NCBI RefSeq assembly: GCF_042242105.1
Contig: NC_092014.1
Coordinates: 15,700,374-15,764,373, forward strand
DNA: 64,000 nucleotides
Direction: 5' to 3'
Origin: Pempheris klunzingeri
Lineage: Eukaryota > Chordata > Actinopteri > Acropomatiformes > Pempheridae
Positions 52,780-64,000 of this stretch are shown in pieces. The notes under the pieces are model-generated. The model was not told the origin of the DNA and made no database searches. It saw only the letters and a program-made list of their open reading frames with translations. The position numbers and the translations under genes were made by a program. Every line of letters starts with the position of its first letter. Position 1 is the stretch's first letter.

Positions 52780-54085
52780 ATACCGTACATTACTATACTT
52801 TACTGTACATTGCTGTACGTTACCATTCGTTATCATACATTATCATATATATGACTATGGTGCATTACCGTATGTTACCATAGAATACCATGTTACTACA
52901 GAATATCTTACCATATCATTGAATACCATAGAATATCACATATTACACGAGATGCCATAGATTACTATAAATACCATACAATACCACAGAACACCGTACC
53001 ATACCATATATTACTATACAATACCATACATTAACATAGAATACCCTACCATGCCATAGAATAACATAGATAAGTATAGACTTCATTGTGCTTTGTACTA
53101 GTTTAAACTGTGAGCAGCTGATTAAATGTTGCATCCAAGTGTACATGATGCATATATTTCATAGTTTGCAAAGACAAATTGCAAAGTTACTTATTTCAAC
53201 TGGACATATTTCGACTCAAAACCATGCTTTTGTTTTTGTGTTTGTTTTGTTTGTGACCTGATTCAGCATCGTGCTTTTCGGTTTCTAATCAACGATAAAC
53301 TTGGAAAGTAACTCGAAACCCTAAAAAAATAAACCCTAAAGAATACAAGCCAAATCCAACCCCTTATATGGTGTTTGAGTGTAAAAGTAGATTATCAACA
53401 TCGCCTCTTTTCATTAACACAGGACTCAAGCTTCAGTGTCCTGGGTAAAACTTAAAATTTTGACCCTTTCACCCATCAGGACCTCATCTCATGTAATGAC
53501 TTTGTTGGACTTTAAACTACATCACCCAATTTCCTGAAGTCTCCCTGAAGGTTCTTCATGCTCAGAAATTGAAAACCAACCATACAGATATTCAGGGCGC
53601 AGTAACGTAGTTAGTTATCATATCTTATGTTGTTTTCTGGGGGGTTTGTTTGGACCACAGTAGTGTACTGTTATTTCTGACTGGACCTGAACGCTTCTTT
53701 TTGTTTCTGGCAAACATTTAAAAACGCAGAATTAGAACTGCAGCGTAGCTTTGCATCATGTCCTGCCTCCTGCAGCCCTCCTGCAGCCCTCAACAAAAAA
53801 AAGAGTATTTCAGCAGCTGATAACAGTCTGATACCGTCTCCTGTTGTTTGCTACATGTGTGAAAGGGCAACTCCGGATGACTAGACCTGATTCTTCAGGA
53901 ATTGTCCTGAGTTTATATGAGAAAGTGGCTTCAGTAAGGACAGGAAATGTAATTTTTAATTCACATACTACACATGACACGGACAGATTAACTACTAACT
54001 AATTTTGATCCAAACCAGCTAAAATGTTTAAAAATAGCAAAGTTGTCTGATCAAAAAGTGGGGGTTAAAAAACACACGTTTGCAG
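52780..54085. mobile_element. Diverged relative of the outer hAT-type element
   Basis: A TACCATA-rich tract (52780-53080) is followed by blocks that match 41880-42480 in the same order. Examples are ttcatgctcagaaattgaaa, agttagttatcatatcttat and agcaaagttgtctgatcaaa. Ends and target duplication could not be fixed here. It occupies most of the gap between luc7l and smdt1. Confidence 0.6.
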
Positions 54086-54342
54086 CTTTTATTTGCCAAG
54101 TATGTGGACACATACAAAGAATTTGACTTTTCCACAGCTCTGGTGTTCTTACACATAAACAGACAAACAGGGACACAAGGACAACAAAGCTAAATGAAGT
54201 AAACAGAGTAAACACACATTTATCTTATGCAATGCAATGCATGCCTCAAAATGATTTATTACTGGCTGTGTGTTTTCTTCTGTCAAACTAAGACCCGCCC
54301 ACAGAGACGTCACACCCTGCCCTCTCAGACATACTGGAAAAA

Positions 54343-55816
54343 ATGGCGACTAGTATACTGCGGCTCCCGCTGCGCTTTTTCCCCAAAAACACGGGGTTAA
54401 TGAGCCGTAACACCGGCTTGAAAACATCAGACATATCCAGGACGACTCAAAGCAGGAACGTAGTATCGACGCCGTCGGGGGCAATCTTACCTAAACCGGA
54501 TAAAGTGAGTTTTGTTTGCATTTGGTTACCAAGTGAAAACCGATATGAGTGAACGCGTGGGCGGGGCTTAACGCAGAATTGACACAAGCGGCAGCCAATA
54601 GAAATACAGGATTCGCGATAGGCTATTCAAGTCAGCCAAAGAGCGTGTATTTACACGAACGTAAAGGAAGGTAGTTTCAGGAAGTAATTTCCCTTTATTT
54701 TCTAAATGCAAGCGACATTCTTGGCTCGAGGGGTCATTTTACACAAGAAATAGAAATAATGTGTAATTTAAGGATTCGGCTTAAACATTATATATATATG
54801 TATATGTATATGTATATATATATATATTGGTGTGCATTGTTGTCGATGTAAGAAAGGTCGAGGATAACGAAGGATATAGAGTCAGTTTTTTAGGCACACC
54901 TAGCTAAACTAATGCAGTCTAACACATCAGCTTTGCAATAAATCCTACTTTCATACATTTGAATCATCGCCACTTTAAAGCATTTTCAACAAAAATTGAA
55001 TATTATAACCTCAGTAAAGACAGGAATAATTCCAGGGCTGTTGTATTAGACTGTATTAGCTTTAGCTTAAGTGTCCCTAATAAACTGGCAGCAGTGTGTA
55101 GGGTTTATATTACTCATTTATGCATTTTTGGAGAATTGTATTGATGAAGATTTTGGCCTAGGGAGTTATTTTTAATGTGTGGGTCAAGCTGACTAGGGTG
55201 TGCCAAGAATAAAGTCTCAGATTTTCTACATAACTGGAACAATACGGAAATAATCTCTCTCAAGGCCACAGCACAGGACCAACATTAATTTAGGGTCATG
55301 CACCTAAATAATGACGGCAATATTTTCAGTTGATATTGTTCTTTAATTCAATGCATTTCCATTAAAAGTACTTCGATATGGTAGTAGAAACTCACAGTTT
55401 TTATCCTGAGATTTTACGTAATTGCAGTGCAAGCCCTTCGGAAAGTGTTTTGTGTAGCTTGCTGCCCACAATTTCTGTTTTATTACACTCATGTCCACTA
55501 GATATTGTGCCTGCCGGGCCTGATCCGCTGCCATTTTAGGCCATATCATCCAAGCCCTATGAGCAGAGAATCGTTTCTCCACTCTGCTGCAGTAACTTTG
55601 ATTAAGATGTCACAAGACTGGACTTAAATAAAGTCTTGATTTCCATGTCACGTAACTATTCCTCCTTATGTTTTCCAGACACCGTTTGGTCTTATCCGCA
55701 TGACAATAGTGGTGGTGCCTTTCCTGTATGTGGGAACTCTTATCAGCAAGAACTTTGCGGCTCTCTTGGAGGAGCATGACATCTTTGTCCCTGAGGACGA
55801 CGATGACGATGACTAA
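54343..55816 (+). CDS. smdt1: Essential MCU regulator, mitochondrial (EMRE)
   Basis: Two coding exons, 54343-54504 and 55679-55816, give 99 residues. The first 50 residues are Arg/Thr/Ser-rich with no acidic residues before about residue 28, as expected of a cleavable mitochondrial presequence. Then come GAILPKPDK, the single membrane helix (TIVVVPFLYVGTLISKNFAA) and the C-terminal acidic tail EHDIFVPEDDDDDD, which are diagnostic of EMRE. The protein sits in the inner membrane, bridges MCU and MICU1/MICU2, and is required for uniporter calcium uptake in metazoans. The exon 1 donor is GTGAGT and the exon 2 acceptor ttttccag. A GT donor just after the stop (gaataaatg|GTAAAG) and an acceptor at 56029 suggest a possible 3' UTR intron. 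It is tail to tail with the triobp-type gene, whose stop is at 56500. Confidence 0.97.
54785..54830 (+). repeat. (TA/TATG)n microsatellite
   Basis: Alternating tata and tatg units in the smdt1 intron. Confidence 0.9.
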
Positions 55817-56068
55817 GCCAACTTAAGAGAATAAATGGTAAAGTCAAAGTGTACATTAGCCACACCTTATTTAACCTTTAACCAAGCTCGCTCTGTCCTT
55901 TTTATACATCTTATGCATGTATAAGTGGTGTGTCAGCTACATGTCAAAGGTTGTAGTGTGTCATGGTTGCAATGATGACAACTGGTATCAGGAGAAGCTG
56001 ATGACATGTTTTTAATCTACATCCACAGGGTGCTTTGCTATATTGACTGAAAGCATACCAGCCGGCAT

Positions 56069-56142
56069 GAGGAAGATGAGGAAGATGTGGAAGATGTGGA
56101 AGATGTGGAAGATGTGGAAGATGAAGAAGATGAGGAAGATGG
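56069..56142 (+). repeat. (GGAAGATGT)n minisatellite in the smdt1 3' region
   Basis: About seven units of a 9-bp motif, four of them nearly perfect, lie between the smdt1 stop and its poly(A) signal. It would read as Met/Lys/Trp-rich peptide, but no splice route connects it to the coding sequence. Confidence 0.9.
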
Positions 56143-56294
56143 GGCGCATCTCTCCACCTTTGCCCATCTCCTTCCTCTCTCCTCTGCTATTCATGCTGTT
56201 TCCATTAAATTCATTTGAAATCTCATATCATGTGAGGCTATTAAAACGACTTGTCATGCCTTCACTCTTGTTTGCATGTTTGTGTCTGTCACTC

Positions 56295-56300
56295 AATAAA
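56295..56300 (+). terminator. smdt1 poly(A) signal
   Basis: AATAAA in the context cactcaataaactgatt, about 480 bp after the smdt1 stop and only 200 bp from the stop codon of the opposite-strand triobp-type gene. Confidence 0.6.
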
Positions 56301-56499
56301 CTGATTACACGGATACACACTTGTTGTTTAAATTGAACAGTCTTTGCACGATGGTTTCCAAGCCCACAACATTTGCCCTAATTCAATCATTCAATCATAA
56401 TCCAGTCATACCAGCACAGAGTATCGTTATTGGTATTTTCTAAATATTTTGTATTGGCTTGTCTTTGTTCTTCAAGTTCTGGACAGTGCTCCTCATTGC

Positions 56500-59400
56500 T
56501 CAGGTCTGCTTCGCTCCCTCCTGTAGCGCAGCGTTGGTCAGTCTCAAGTGTTGGTTGAGCGAGTCCACCTCCAACTGACTACGGCCCTTCGTTTCACTCA
56601 GCTCTACATACGCCTCCTTATAACGCTCGTAAGCTGCTGCTTTCTCCTAGAGAAAGGGTTGGAACAAATATGGCAGACTAATTAAAATCAAACAGGGAGG
56701 GCCGCTTAAATCGCTGCAAATGCACTATTTTATAGAATATTATTATCAGATCATAAAACATACTTTGGTAAGAGATTGTACTTCATCCTGAAGACAGCTG
56801 ATTTCTTTTTTTAGATACTGCACCTCGTTGTCCTTTGCCCTCAGTAAAGTCTGAAAGACAAAATGTAAAATGTTACCATCACCAGTAAAAACAGATTTTA
56901 AATGAATCAAATTTATTGAAGCACAGTACAAAGGTACAGTTTTAAGTACAAGGTAGAAGTGATTTTCTGGGTTGTTTAATCCTGAAACTTGCCCTGCGAC
57001 TCAGGCAGTAGGTGGCAGTGTGCACTAAGACGTTACCATCCACAGATGTTTTACATAAATGTGGCCACCACACAAAAAAAGGTGATAATGTTGCACCAGG
57101 AAACCATTACTGGGGATTCAAGACAAAACAGTAAAAACACTCAATTTGTTTTATTAAAGTGGGCTCAAAATCCCACAGCACATTTATCAGATGTCGTTTT
57201 CTGCCTCCCCGTGATGACAGTAATGTCAACATTTGTCCTTCATGCCCAAGTTAATATTTCAGATACAACAAGTGAAACTGGGTTGGCAAGACGTTGGATG
57301 GATGTTTTAGTATCACCTACTCTCATGTGAGTTAAGATTATGTGTGATCTAACTGAGACACAGACATTCTACTTATTAGTATCAGTACCTCTATTTCGGA
57401 CGCCGCGCGATCAGTGTTGGCGAGAGATGCGATGTCCGACCTCTGGCCTGTTATGAAATAACGCATGCGGCTGATCTCTTCCGCCAGCTTGGCCTTAAGC
57501 TCCTGTTAAGAGATTTTTAGCTTAATTATGGTATGCAGAAATATTGTGAACGAGTTTGCCTATAGATGGTGTAGCTTATTATGTTTCCTTATGAGTTTAA
57601 CCCCTTGTCAGACATGAATATAAACCTGGTTCTCTCTTCTGAGCTGCTCCAGCTCTCTCTCCTTGCGACCGAGCTCAGTCTCTCGGACCTTGCCGCTCTG
57701 CTCAGTGCGGCTTAGCTCCAGGCACTTCTGGGAGTAGTGTTCTGAAAGCACATCTAACTCACTGTGCGAGACGTCCGCCTGGGGCCTGGCACGCACAAAC
57801 ACACGAGTTATGGGGTAAATTCTCATGCACTCATGTAGAAATGTAAAAATGTAGAACATCTTTAGCCTGTGGTTAGAGCCTGTGAGATGGGGAACACTCT
57901 CAGTATGATAACAGAGTGACTGTAATACACTTACATGAGGCCTCTGTGTGAAGTATCCACATGTGCATCTCCTCCAGCCAGCCTCCGGGCCTTCTCCACC
58001 TCTCTCTCCAGCTCCTCTCTCTGAGCTGCTCTCAGCACCTCCATAGCTTTTAAGAACAGCAAGTTAATTAGTTATTTAAACTGTCTTTGCGCCCACAGAG
58101 ATCAAGAACGCAGCATAAACAGACAACATGAAAAACAAACAATTACAGTTAATAGAATTATAAAAAAAAACACAGAGAGGTGCTGGTTGTAAGAATTACT
58201 TAGTTAAAAGGCAAAAGGAAGAAATGCAATCTGTCCCTACTGAGCTACCATTGCTTGAACTTTACTTTATGTCTCACCTTTAGCAGCTACCTGCCTTTCA
58301 TCCTGAATCATCCCGTCTCTCTGCTCCTCCAGCTCCCTTAACTCCCTCACATGTTTCTCCTGCATATCCTGCAGCGCTTTCTGGTGAGCTACTTCCATGG
58401 CTTCTAGTCTGGCCCTACAGGGGGCCCCGGGGCCACAGGGGCTGTCCACCTCTATCCCCATGGCTGCACGCTCCCTCTTAATGCACTCCACCTCCTTTCG
58501 AAGAGAGAGAGTCTGAGAGATGGATTCGCAGAGAGTGTAGGGGGAGGAAAGGGAGGAGGATCACTTCTAGATATGAACATCATTTCCTAGCATTGAAAAC
58601 ATTTCTGTGTGTGTTTCTACTCATCACTTTTTTGTGACTGTAAGTTCTGTCTTACCTCCTTTTGTAGAGCTTCAGCTGTATTTGTTTGAATGGTTTGGAC
58701 CCCATTTATGGGTGGATGAGCCGCCTTTAAGCTTGATAAATCAGTTTCTGATACAGTGACAGACTGTTCAGCCTCTTCAGGGCTCGACTGATACATCTGG
58801 GAGCTAATGAAAGACTGTGATGCCTGTGCGGTGCTTGACTGATAAGCCTGGGCTCCAATGAGAGACTGCGCGCTCATGTCCCTGAAAGACAGCGTCTCAA
58901 ATTCTGCCCACTTCATGTTGACCGCTGTGTCCATGATGTCAATAACAGGTACAGGGACACTCCCACTTTTCAGCTCCATGGAGTCCCACCTGCTGCCCAT
59001 CTCACTGAGGGGGATCCCCTCCTCAAACCACTTGTTCCTCTCCTCCAATCGCTTGGCTTGTTCGCGGTCCCAGCCCTCCCCTTCCTCTCTCAGACTTGCT
59101 GGAGATAAGTCTGCATCCAGATCCCCGTCCACAATGTGATGGCGGTGGTCAGCCTGATGGGAGTTTGCGGCTGTGGTGGCGGTGGAGGTGGAAGTGGTAG
59201 GTTCATAGCCAGAGTCCTTGCAGGTGAACCGAGCAGGGGGTTGGCATGACGACGGCCTCCGGGAGAGGGGGTTCTCTTTCTCGCTGCCGGTGTCTGATTG
59301 GCTGAGGTCAGAATGAGGGAGCGACAGGAGGGTTGTGTTACACATCAGAAGAAAGATGATAGAAGGGGTTCGCTACAGACAGACCACCCAATCACATTGT

Positions 59401-62400
59401 CTGCATTTCTCCACAGTGTTCAGGAATTTCCAGTTCAATGGAAATGTTAATTATTCAATTTATGATCAAAAGCTCCACATTAGGTACTAAAAGGCTCATG
59501 AACTAAGATTATTCAGTCAACTGCTGCTTTAGGGTCAAGATTTTGTAAAATGCATTTTATGATTTCTTTGGATACATATATTGGTTTTATTCCGGAAGAC
59601 ATAAGACAAACTTAAATAGCAAGTTTACTTTATGTAAAACCTGATTAACTGACTTTCAATTTCTTACATAATGTGTCTTCATAGAATTGGACAATGTTGG
59701 TCAGTCATGGATTGGCCACTGCCTTTTAACTCTTGTCTGTCATGACTTTATATTAATTGTGTTTGCAATCCAGCCTCAAATTGCCTCTAAGGGGCAAAGT
59801 ATTTTTGTTAAATAAATAAATAAATAAATATAGTGCAGTATTGGTATGTAGGCTTTGCCAAGCAAATTAAGTAAATTATGAGGTTAGCTTCATTACAACT
59901 TTGTTTTTAATATGTAATTCCCGATTGTGGTATAAAGTAGTCTCACGGTAGGAGGTGAGCATAAGTAAATGTTCTCAAGTATTGTACAAATTTAAGGTAC
60001 TTGTACAGAAAAGTACTGCTTAAATATTAAGGCATCACAAATTATAATCAAATAATTTAATTTATAATAATATAACAGTCACAATGGCCATTTATCTGCA
60101 TTGCTACCAATACATGTGTACTTTTAACTTAAGCAGCATTTTCAATGTTCCTTGTAATGGAGTATTGTTACAGTGTGGTATTGCTACTTTTGCTTTAGTA
60201 AAGGATCTGAATTCTTCCTGCACCGCTGTCTCCCCCTGTAAAGAGCTCAGACTCACTGCGTGTTGTTCTGGATCGCCTGCTTTAGTAACTTCACCCAGTT
60301 CCGCCGTATTCTGGAGGTCATAGCAGAGAGAGTGAACACTGCTCTCTTTGTCTGGAGGAGATCAAAAGACAGAGCAAAGACACACACACACACACACACA
60401 TTGTTAAACAGGAAGCAGCCGAACTTGTAATTGATGTGGAAATGGGGGAGGTGTGGGTGGTGTCTGACTGTCCATCTGTCTGATGGTGTACTGTACAACA
60501 CAAAGAGCAAAACACAAGTTCAGTAAATACATACTTGTATTTGGAGTCCATAGTTCTTCTCCACATCACAGTCGGACACATTCACACAGGATGACAGGTT
60601 GATCGCTCCGTCCAGATCGTCTGACTGCAGCGCAACAAGAAGAGTTTTAATTTAGTCAGGTCAAATACGTTTTTAACATCAAGAATTAAGCAAATAATTT
60701 TAGAAAAATAAATTATGATATTGGTCACCTCCCTAAAACCCTTTCAAATTACTGCATGAAGAATTAAATGAATTTCTTCTTACAAATCAGAAAGTACTTT
60801 TAGGTCACATATCAGGTCCTCCTACCTCCTCAGCCTCCGAATCTCTGTAGAACCTCAGCGAAGTGTTGCCCAAAACAAACCAGTGTTTATTCCACTGAGA
60901 AAAACACAGTAAACTTGGACATTAGATTCAATTATCATGTATGTATTTGTTAGCACATCAAGAGCGCATCTCCTGATTTTCATCACTATAGGATGTGAAT
61001 TTGTACCGTAAAGGTCAAGTCTTGTTCTTGACGGTTAGCTCTGTCTGTCAGTGTTTGTGATTGTGGTTACAACAGGAACTGGAGTAAAAATTACTTTAAA
61101 AATGCATGAGAAGAACGACTTCAAAAACTTGCGTTACCTTGCCATGCTCGTCCAGTCTGGACATCCAACCCTTCATGCAACAACACCTACAATCAAATTA
61201 GTAAGAGCAAATTATTTGAAAGCATTCTGCAGTAGTTTGTGTCTCACACTTGATTGTGAAACTAGAGGAAACGCAAACTGTCAGAAGCAGACGGAGGTGT
61301 CTTTGTGAGGTAATCACTCTGAAGCATGCATAGAGAGGCAGGCGGAACATTAAAGCATGGAGAATAGGAAATATATTGGAGAATGGCACTATAAAAAGGG
61401 AAGAGGCATGGTTTTTGCACTCCATGACTGTCATATGAGACAATGACTTACAATGACTTACAATGAGAAAGAGAAAGAGGAAAGAGAAAGGCTTCATTAG
61501 AATCACCTGAAAGCAAGCATGTGCTATTAAAGCAGGTTAGTACAAAATTACATGAAATACTTACCATGCATGCATGCATCATATTTTCCAGAATAGGTTA
61601 TGAGGAGAGACAGAAAGAGAGGTGATGTCAAATGAGGAAGTCAAAACGGCAACATCACACATAGCTGTTATTAATGTCACTGCTGGTGGCTGCAAACGTT
61701 TGCGTGTTTGCAGCATTGAAATAACAACATTTTGAATGTTTCATTTTGTGGTCATCCATCCCTCTGTGCTTGTTGACTCAGCAGTTTTAGGCATGACACT
61801 GCAGCGCTGACACTGCAGGATATATTGGCTTCAACCATCCTCGAATCTATTAATACAGATGATAAATCATACGAACATGCTGCCCCAAAACATAGAGTGC
61901 TAACTAATGGCTTTTTTTCCTGCAAGGCGCTTCTGCGACAGGGGCGCCTGAGGTAAAAGAGCTGAAATGAATATCAGGGAGCTACTTTAGAATGAATGTA
62001 TGAATGACCCATTTTCCTCCAAACACTCATTTGATTTATAAAGATGCAGAAAGTCACGGGACAGGGCTCACCTGTGTCTGCGGGCGTTCAGCAGGAGCTC
62101 GCTCCTTCACTTTTGAAGATCTATGTTTTCCACTTTGGTTATCTGAACTCTTTGGTAGAATAAACAGGCAGGATTACAAGCTCTGTTGTTCCAACATGTT
62201 TTTTTTATTGTGAGCATGTCTGTCGTTATCCTACCTGTGTATGAAGAGATGTGGTGGACTGTCTTCGAGATGATCGTCCGTTCTCAGAGTCCCGACATTT
62301 CTCCCGTCTGTCTCTGCCTCTCTCTCTGCCCCTTCCCCTCTCGTCTGACTCAATCCTTGAACTGTGGATGTCTATTTGATCTTGATGTCTTCAGGCCCAA

Positions 62401-64000
62401 ATCAAAGTGTAGAGAAACTGAATATGAACATCAACACACTATAGGCGTCACTTACAATTACTTGTGGCCACATCATCAAAGTTTTTCTTACTTGCTACAC
62501 CACTTTTCCCGTTAATTGTCCAGCTGCTACCGGAACACTACAAACATATATACTAGGAATGCACAGTAGATGCTTGGCTATCAATGAACAGATGCTATAA
62601 CATCACACCATCACATGTGGTACCATTAACCTGTAAGTCCTAAGCCTCTGTTCCCTGCATGGGCTTGGACTCTGGTTCCTCCTCTGCTGACCTGGAAACT
62701 CTTCGTCTATGTCCAGCTGGATCTTTGGAATATCAGCCAAGACAATGTAGTCCTCTATGGTCATCCCCACCTTGGATTCATACAGATTTATCGACATTTT
62801 ACATGATATGTGGCATGGAGAGTTGCCTCTGACAAAAAAACATAACGAAACCAAGAGTCTGCCGTCAGACTGTACGGTCCACAGTGACAATGAACCAAAG
62901 GAACCAACGTTTTTTTCCATTTATCCTCTAAGTCAGGGGTGTCAAACTCATATTAGTTCAGGGGCCACTTGTAGCCCAATTTGATCTCCAGTGGGCCGGA
63001 CCAGTAAAATCAAAGCATAATAACATTTAAATAACGACAACTCAACATGTTTCCCTTTGTTTTAGTGCAAAAAAGTACATTCATATTTAATGAACTCTCT
63101 TTTTACAAAACATCATGAACGACCTGACACTTGTCTTCCCTGTAATTTTTATACTTTGCAACGTCGTCCCATGGGCCGGATTGGACCCTCTGGCGGGTCG
63201 GTTTTGGCCCGCGGGCCGTATGCTTGACACCCCTGCTCTAAGTGGAAACATTTAACTCAGAATCAGAAATATCAACCTGCTGGCGATAAAATTAAAGTCG
63301 GTAGCAAGACATAGCAAGACATCCAATAGTAGTTGAGGTTTTTCAGTCTGGTCCAAAGTAGTTGACAGAGTGACAGACAGACAGACTGACAATGCCATCC
63401 AAAGAGCTGCTAGCTTTAAGTAGTACCTGACATACATACCTCCTCCACTTCCACTGCAGCCTTCTTGGGTTCAGAGATCAGCAAGGCCTCCATGCCTCGC
63501 CTCATGTTGCTCCTGCTTCTGTCCCCGCTGACCTTATTATTCTCTTCATTGCCCTTATCAGTTTCTGTGATGGCAGCGTGTGACAGTGGTCCGCCAGGCA
63601 CCCGAGAGTCCGCACCTCGTCTTGATGTGGAGGAGCCGCGAGATGGTGGTAGGCTGAGTAAAGAGTGTGAGGACCCCTGCCAGGAGCCTTGAGAAGGACT
63701 TAGTCTGCTATCTCTGGAGTAGGGCTCTCTTTGTGGGGTGTGGCTGTGTGTACCGTAGCCGTTCCTGGGTGGTGATGGTTCACGGCTGTTGCGAGCGTGA
63801 GTGTTGGTTGAGCTGTTGACAGTTGTTCTGGTTCGAGGTGATACTTGAGATCCCTCGTATGAGTTTTGCTGGATGGCCGAGGAGCCACGGCGGGAGATTG
63901 ACTCCAGGTTCCTGTAGAGTTTCTCAGAGTCCAAGCTGTGCTTGTTTGAAGCTTGTGACAGACTCCTTGACGCTCGACTGCACTGTGTTTGAGCATCATA
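56500..64000 (-). CDS. triobp: TRIO and F-actin-binding protein-like (Tara/TRIOBP or MPRIP family), 3' part
   Basis: Fifteen exons in order: 64000-63440 (open to the edge), 62770-62631, 62361-62235, 62149-62072, 61170-61138, 60894-60826, 60624-60535, 60351-60257, 59301-58656, 58512-58278, 58046-57935, 57785-57626, 57502-57389, 56850-56764, 56646-56500. All phases agree; about 897 residues lie in the window. A Ser/Arg-rich region comes first, then a PH domain: [68 protein letters not shown] linker precedes a long coiled coil with [29 protein letters not shown] and [11 protein letters not shown]. The domain order and sequence fit TRIOBP (Tara) or its paralogue MPRIP, which organise actin. TRIOBP is preferred because it lies on human 22q13. 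The start of the small PH exon is uncertain: a weak acceptor at 61171 keeps the frame, while a better one at 61187 does not. Confidence 0.85.
59945..60228. mobile_element. Diverged copy of the teleost 'AAGTACT' MITE
   Basis: Begins gagcataagtaaatgttctc and aagtattgtacaaatttaag, and ends tttagtaaaggatctgaatt, as expected for both ends of the family seen at 1441-2232. It lies in the triobp-type intron beside the last PH exon, ending about 30 bp from it. Confidence 0.55.
60377..60400 (+). repeat. (CA)n microsatellite
   Basis: About 11 CA units in a triobp-type intron. Confidence 0.9.
62934..63235. mobile_element. 302-bp hAT MITE with perfect 8-bp target duplication
   Basis: CTCTAAGT is duplicated at 62926-62933 and 63236-63243. 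The terminal inverted repeats are CAGGGGTGTCAA on the left and CAGGGGTGTCAA read inward from the right. Subterminal GGGCCGGA and GGCCCGCGGGCC blocks are typical of Charlie-like MITEs. It lies in a triobp-type intron and has no coding capacity. Confidence 0.92.

Noticed and set aside
53000-53146. Tyr/Trp/Cys-rich open frame on the minus strand
   Set aside because: It is the TACCATA repeat read in one frame.
55343-55582. 79-codon antisense frame in the smdt1 intron
   Set aside because: No recognisable domain and no splice partners; treated as chance.
56043-56336. Plus-strand frame rich in Met, Lys and Trp
   Set aside because: It is the 9-bp minisatellite read in one frame, in the smdt1 3' region.

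Overview
The window looks like vertebrate nuclear DNA, most likely from a percomorph-type teleost. Genes are intron-rich with GT-AG introns, CA/TG microsatellites are frequent, and teleost repeat families are scattered throughout: hAT elements with 8-bp target duplications, a Tc1 element, an L2-type LINE tail, and the fish MITE whose ends read like 'AAGTACATTTACTCAAGTA'. The gene set (SMIM45, SERHL, CENPM, SMDT1/EMRE, TRIOBP-like, myoglobin, LUC7L) largely corresponds to human 22q12-q13.

Layout. 1-1380 (-): three exons of an unrecognised Ser/Pro-rich protein that continue off the left edge. 3101-3301 (-): smim45, a one-exon membrane microprotein. 5469-27770 (-): three complete tandem copies of serhl (alpha/beta hydrolases), each with 12 coding exons, plus a duplicated first exon at 29.0 kb. 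31197-31933 (+): myoglobin with a TATA promoter and a non-coding first exon. 32.2-36.3 kb: repeats, a LINE fragment and an orphan ORF. 36334-39636 (-): cenpm. 39866-42528: a hAT element carrying a second hAT element inside it. 43910-52162 (-): luc7l, with a Tc1 transposon in one intron. 54343-55816 (+): smdt1 (EMRE). 56500-64000 (-): the 3' fifteen exons of a triobp/mprip-type gene, tail to tail with smdt1 and running off the right edge.

Exon models were built by hand from splice sites, reading-frame phase and family knowledge. In each complete multi-exon model (serhl x3, mb, cenpm, luc7l, smdt1) the exon lengths sum to a whole number of codons ending in a stop. The genes form no operon-like unit; the serhl trio is the only local family expansion.

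The most unusual signals are in the serhl cluster. Exon 2 is almost identical in all three copies (one synonymous difference in 144 bp) although neighbouring exons and introns have diverged. In the middle copy the intron after exon 2 starts with GC instead of GT, and the sequence right behind it is the end of a teleost MITE. The first exon and promoter of the third copy are duplicated. I saw no CRISPR, rRNA or tRNA gene and no retroviral element. Nothing looks like an entirely new biological system.
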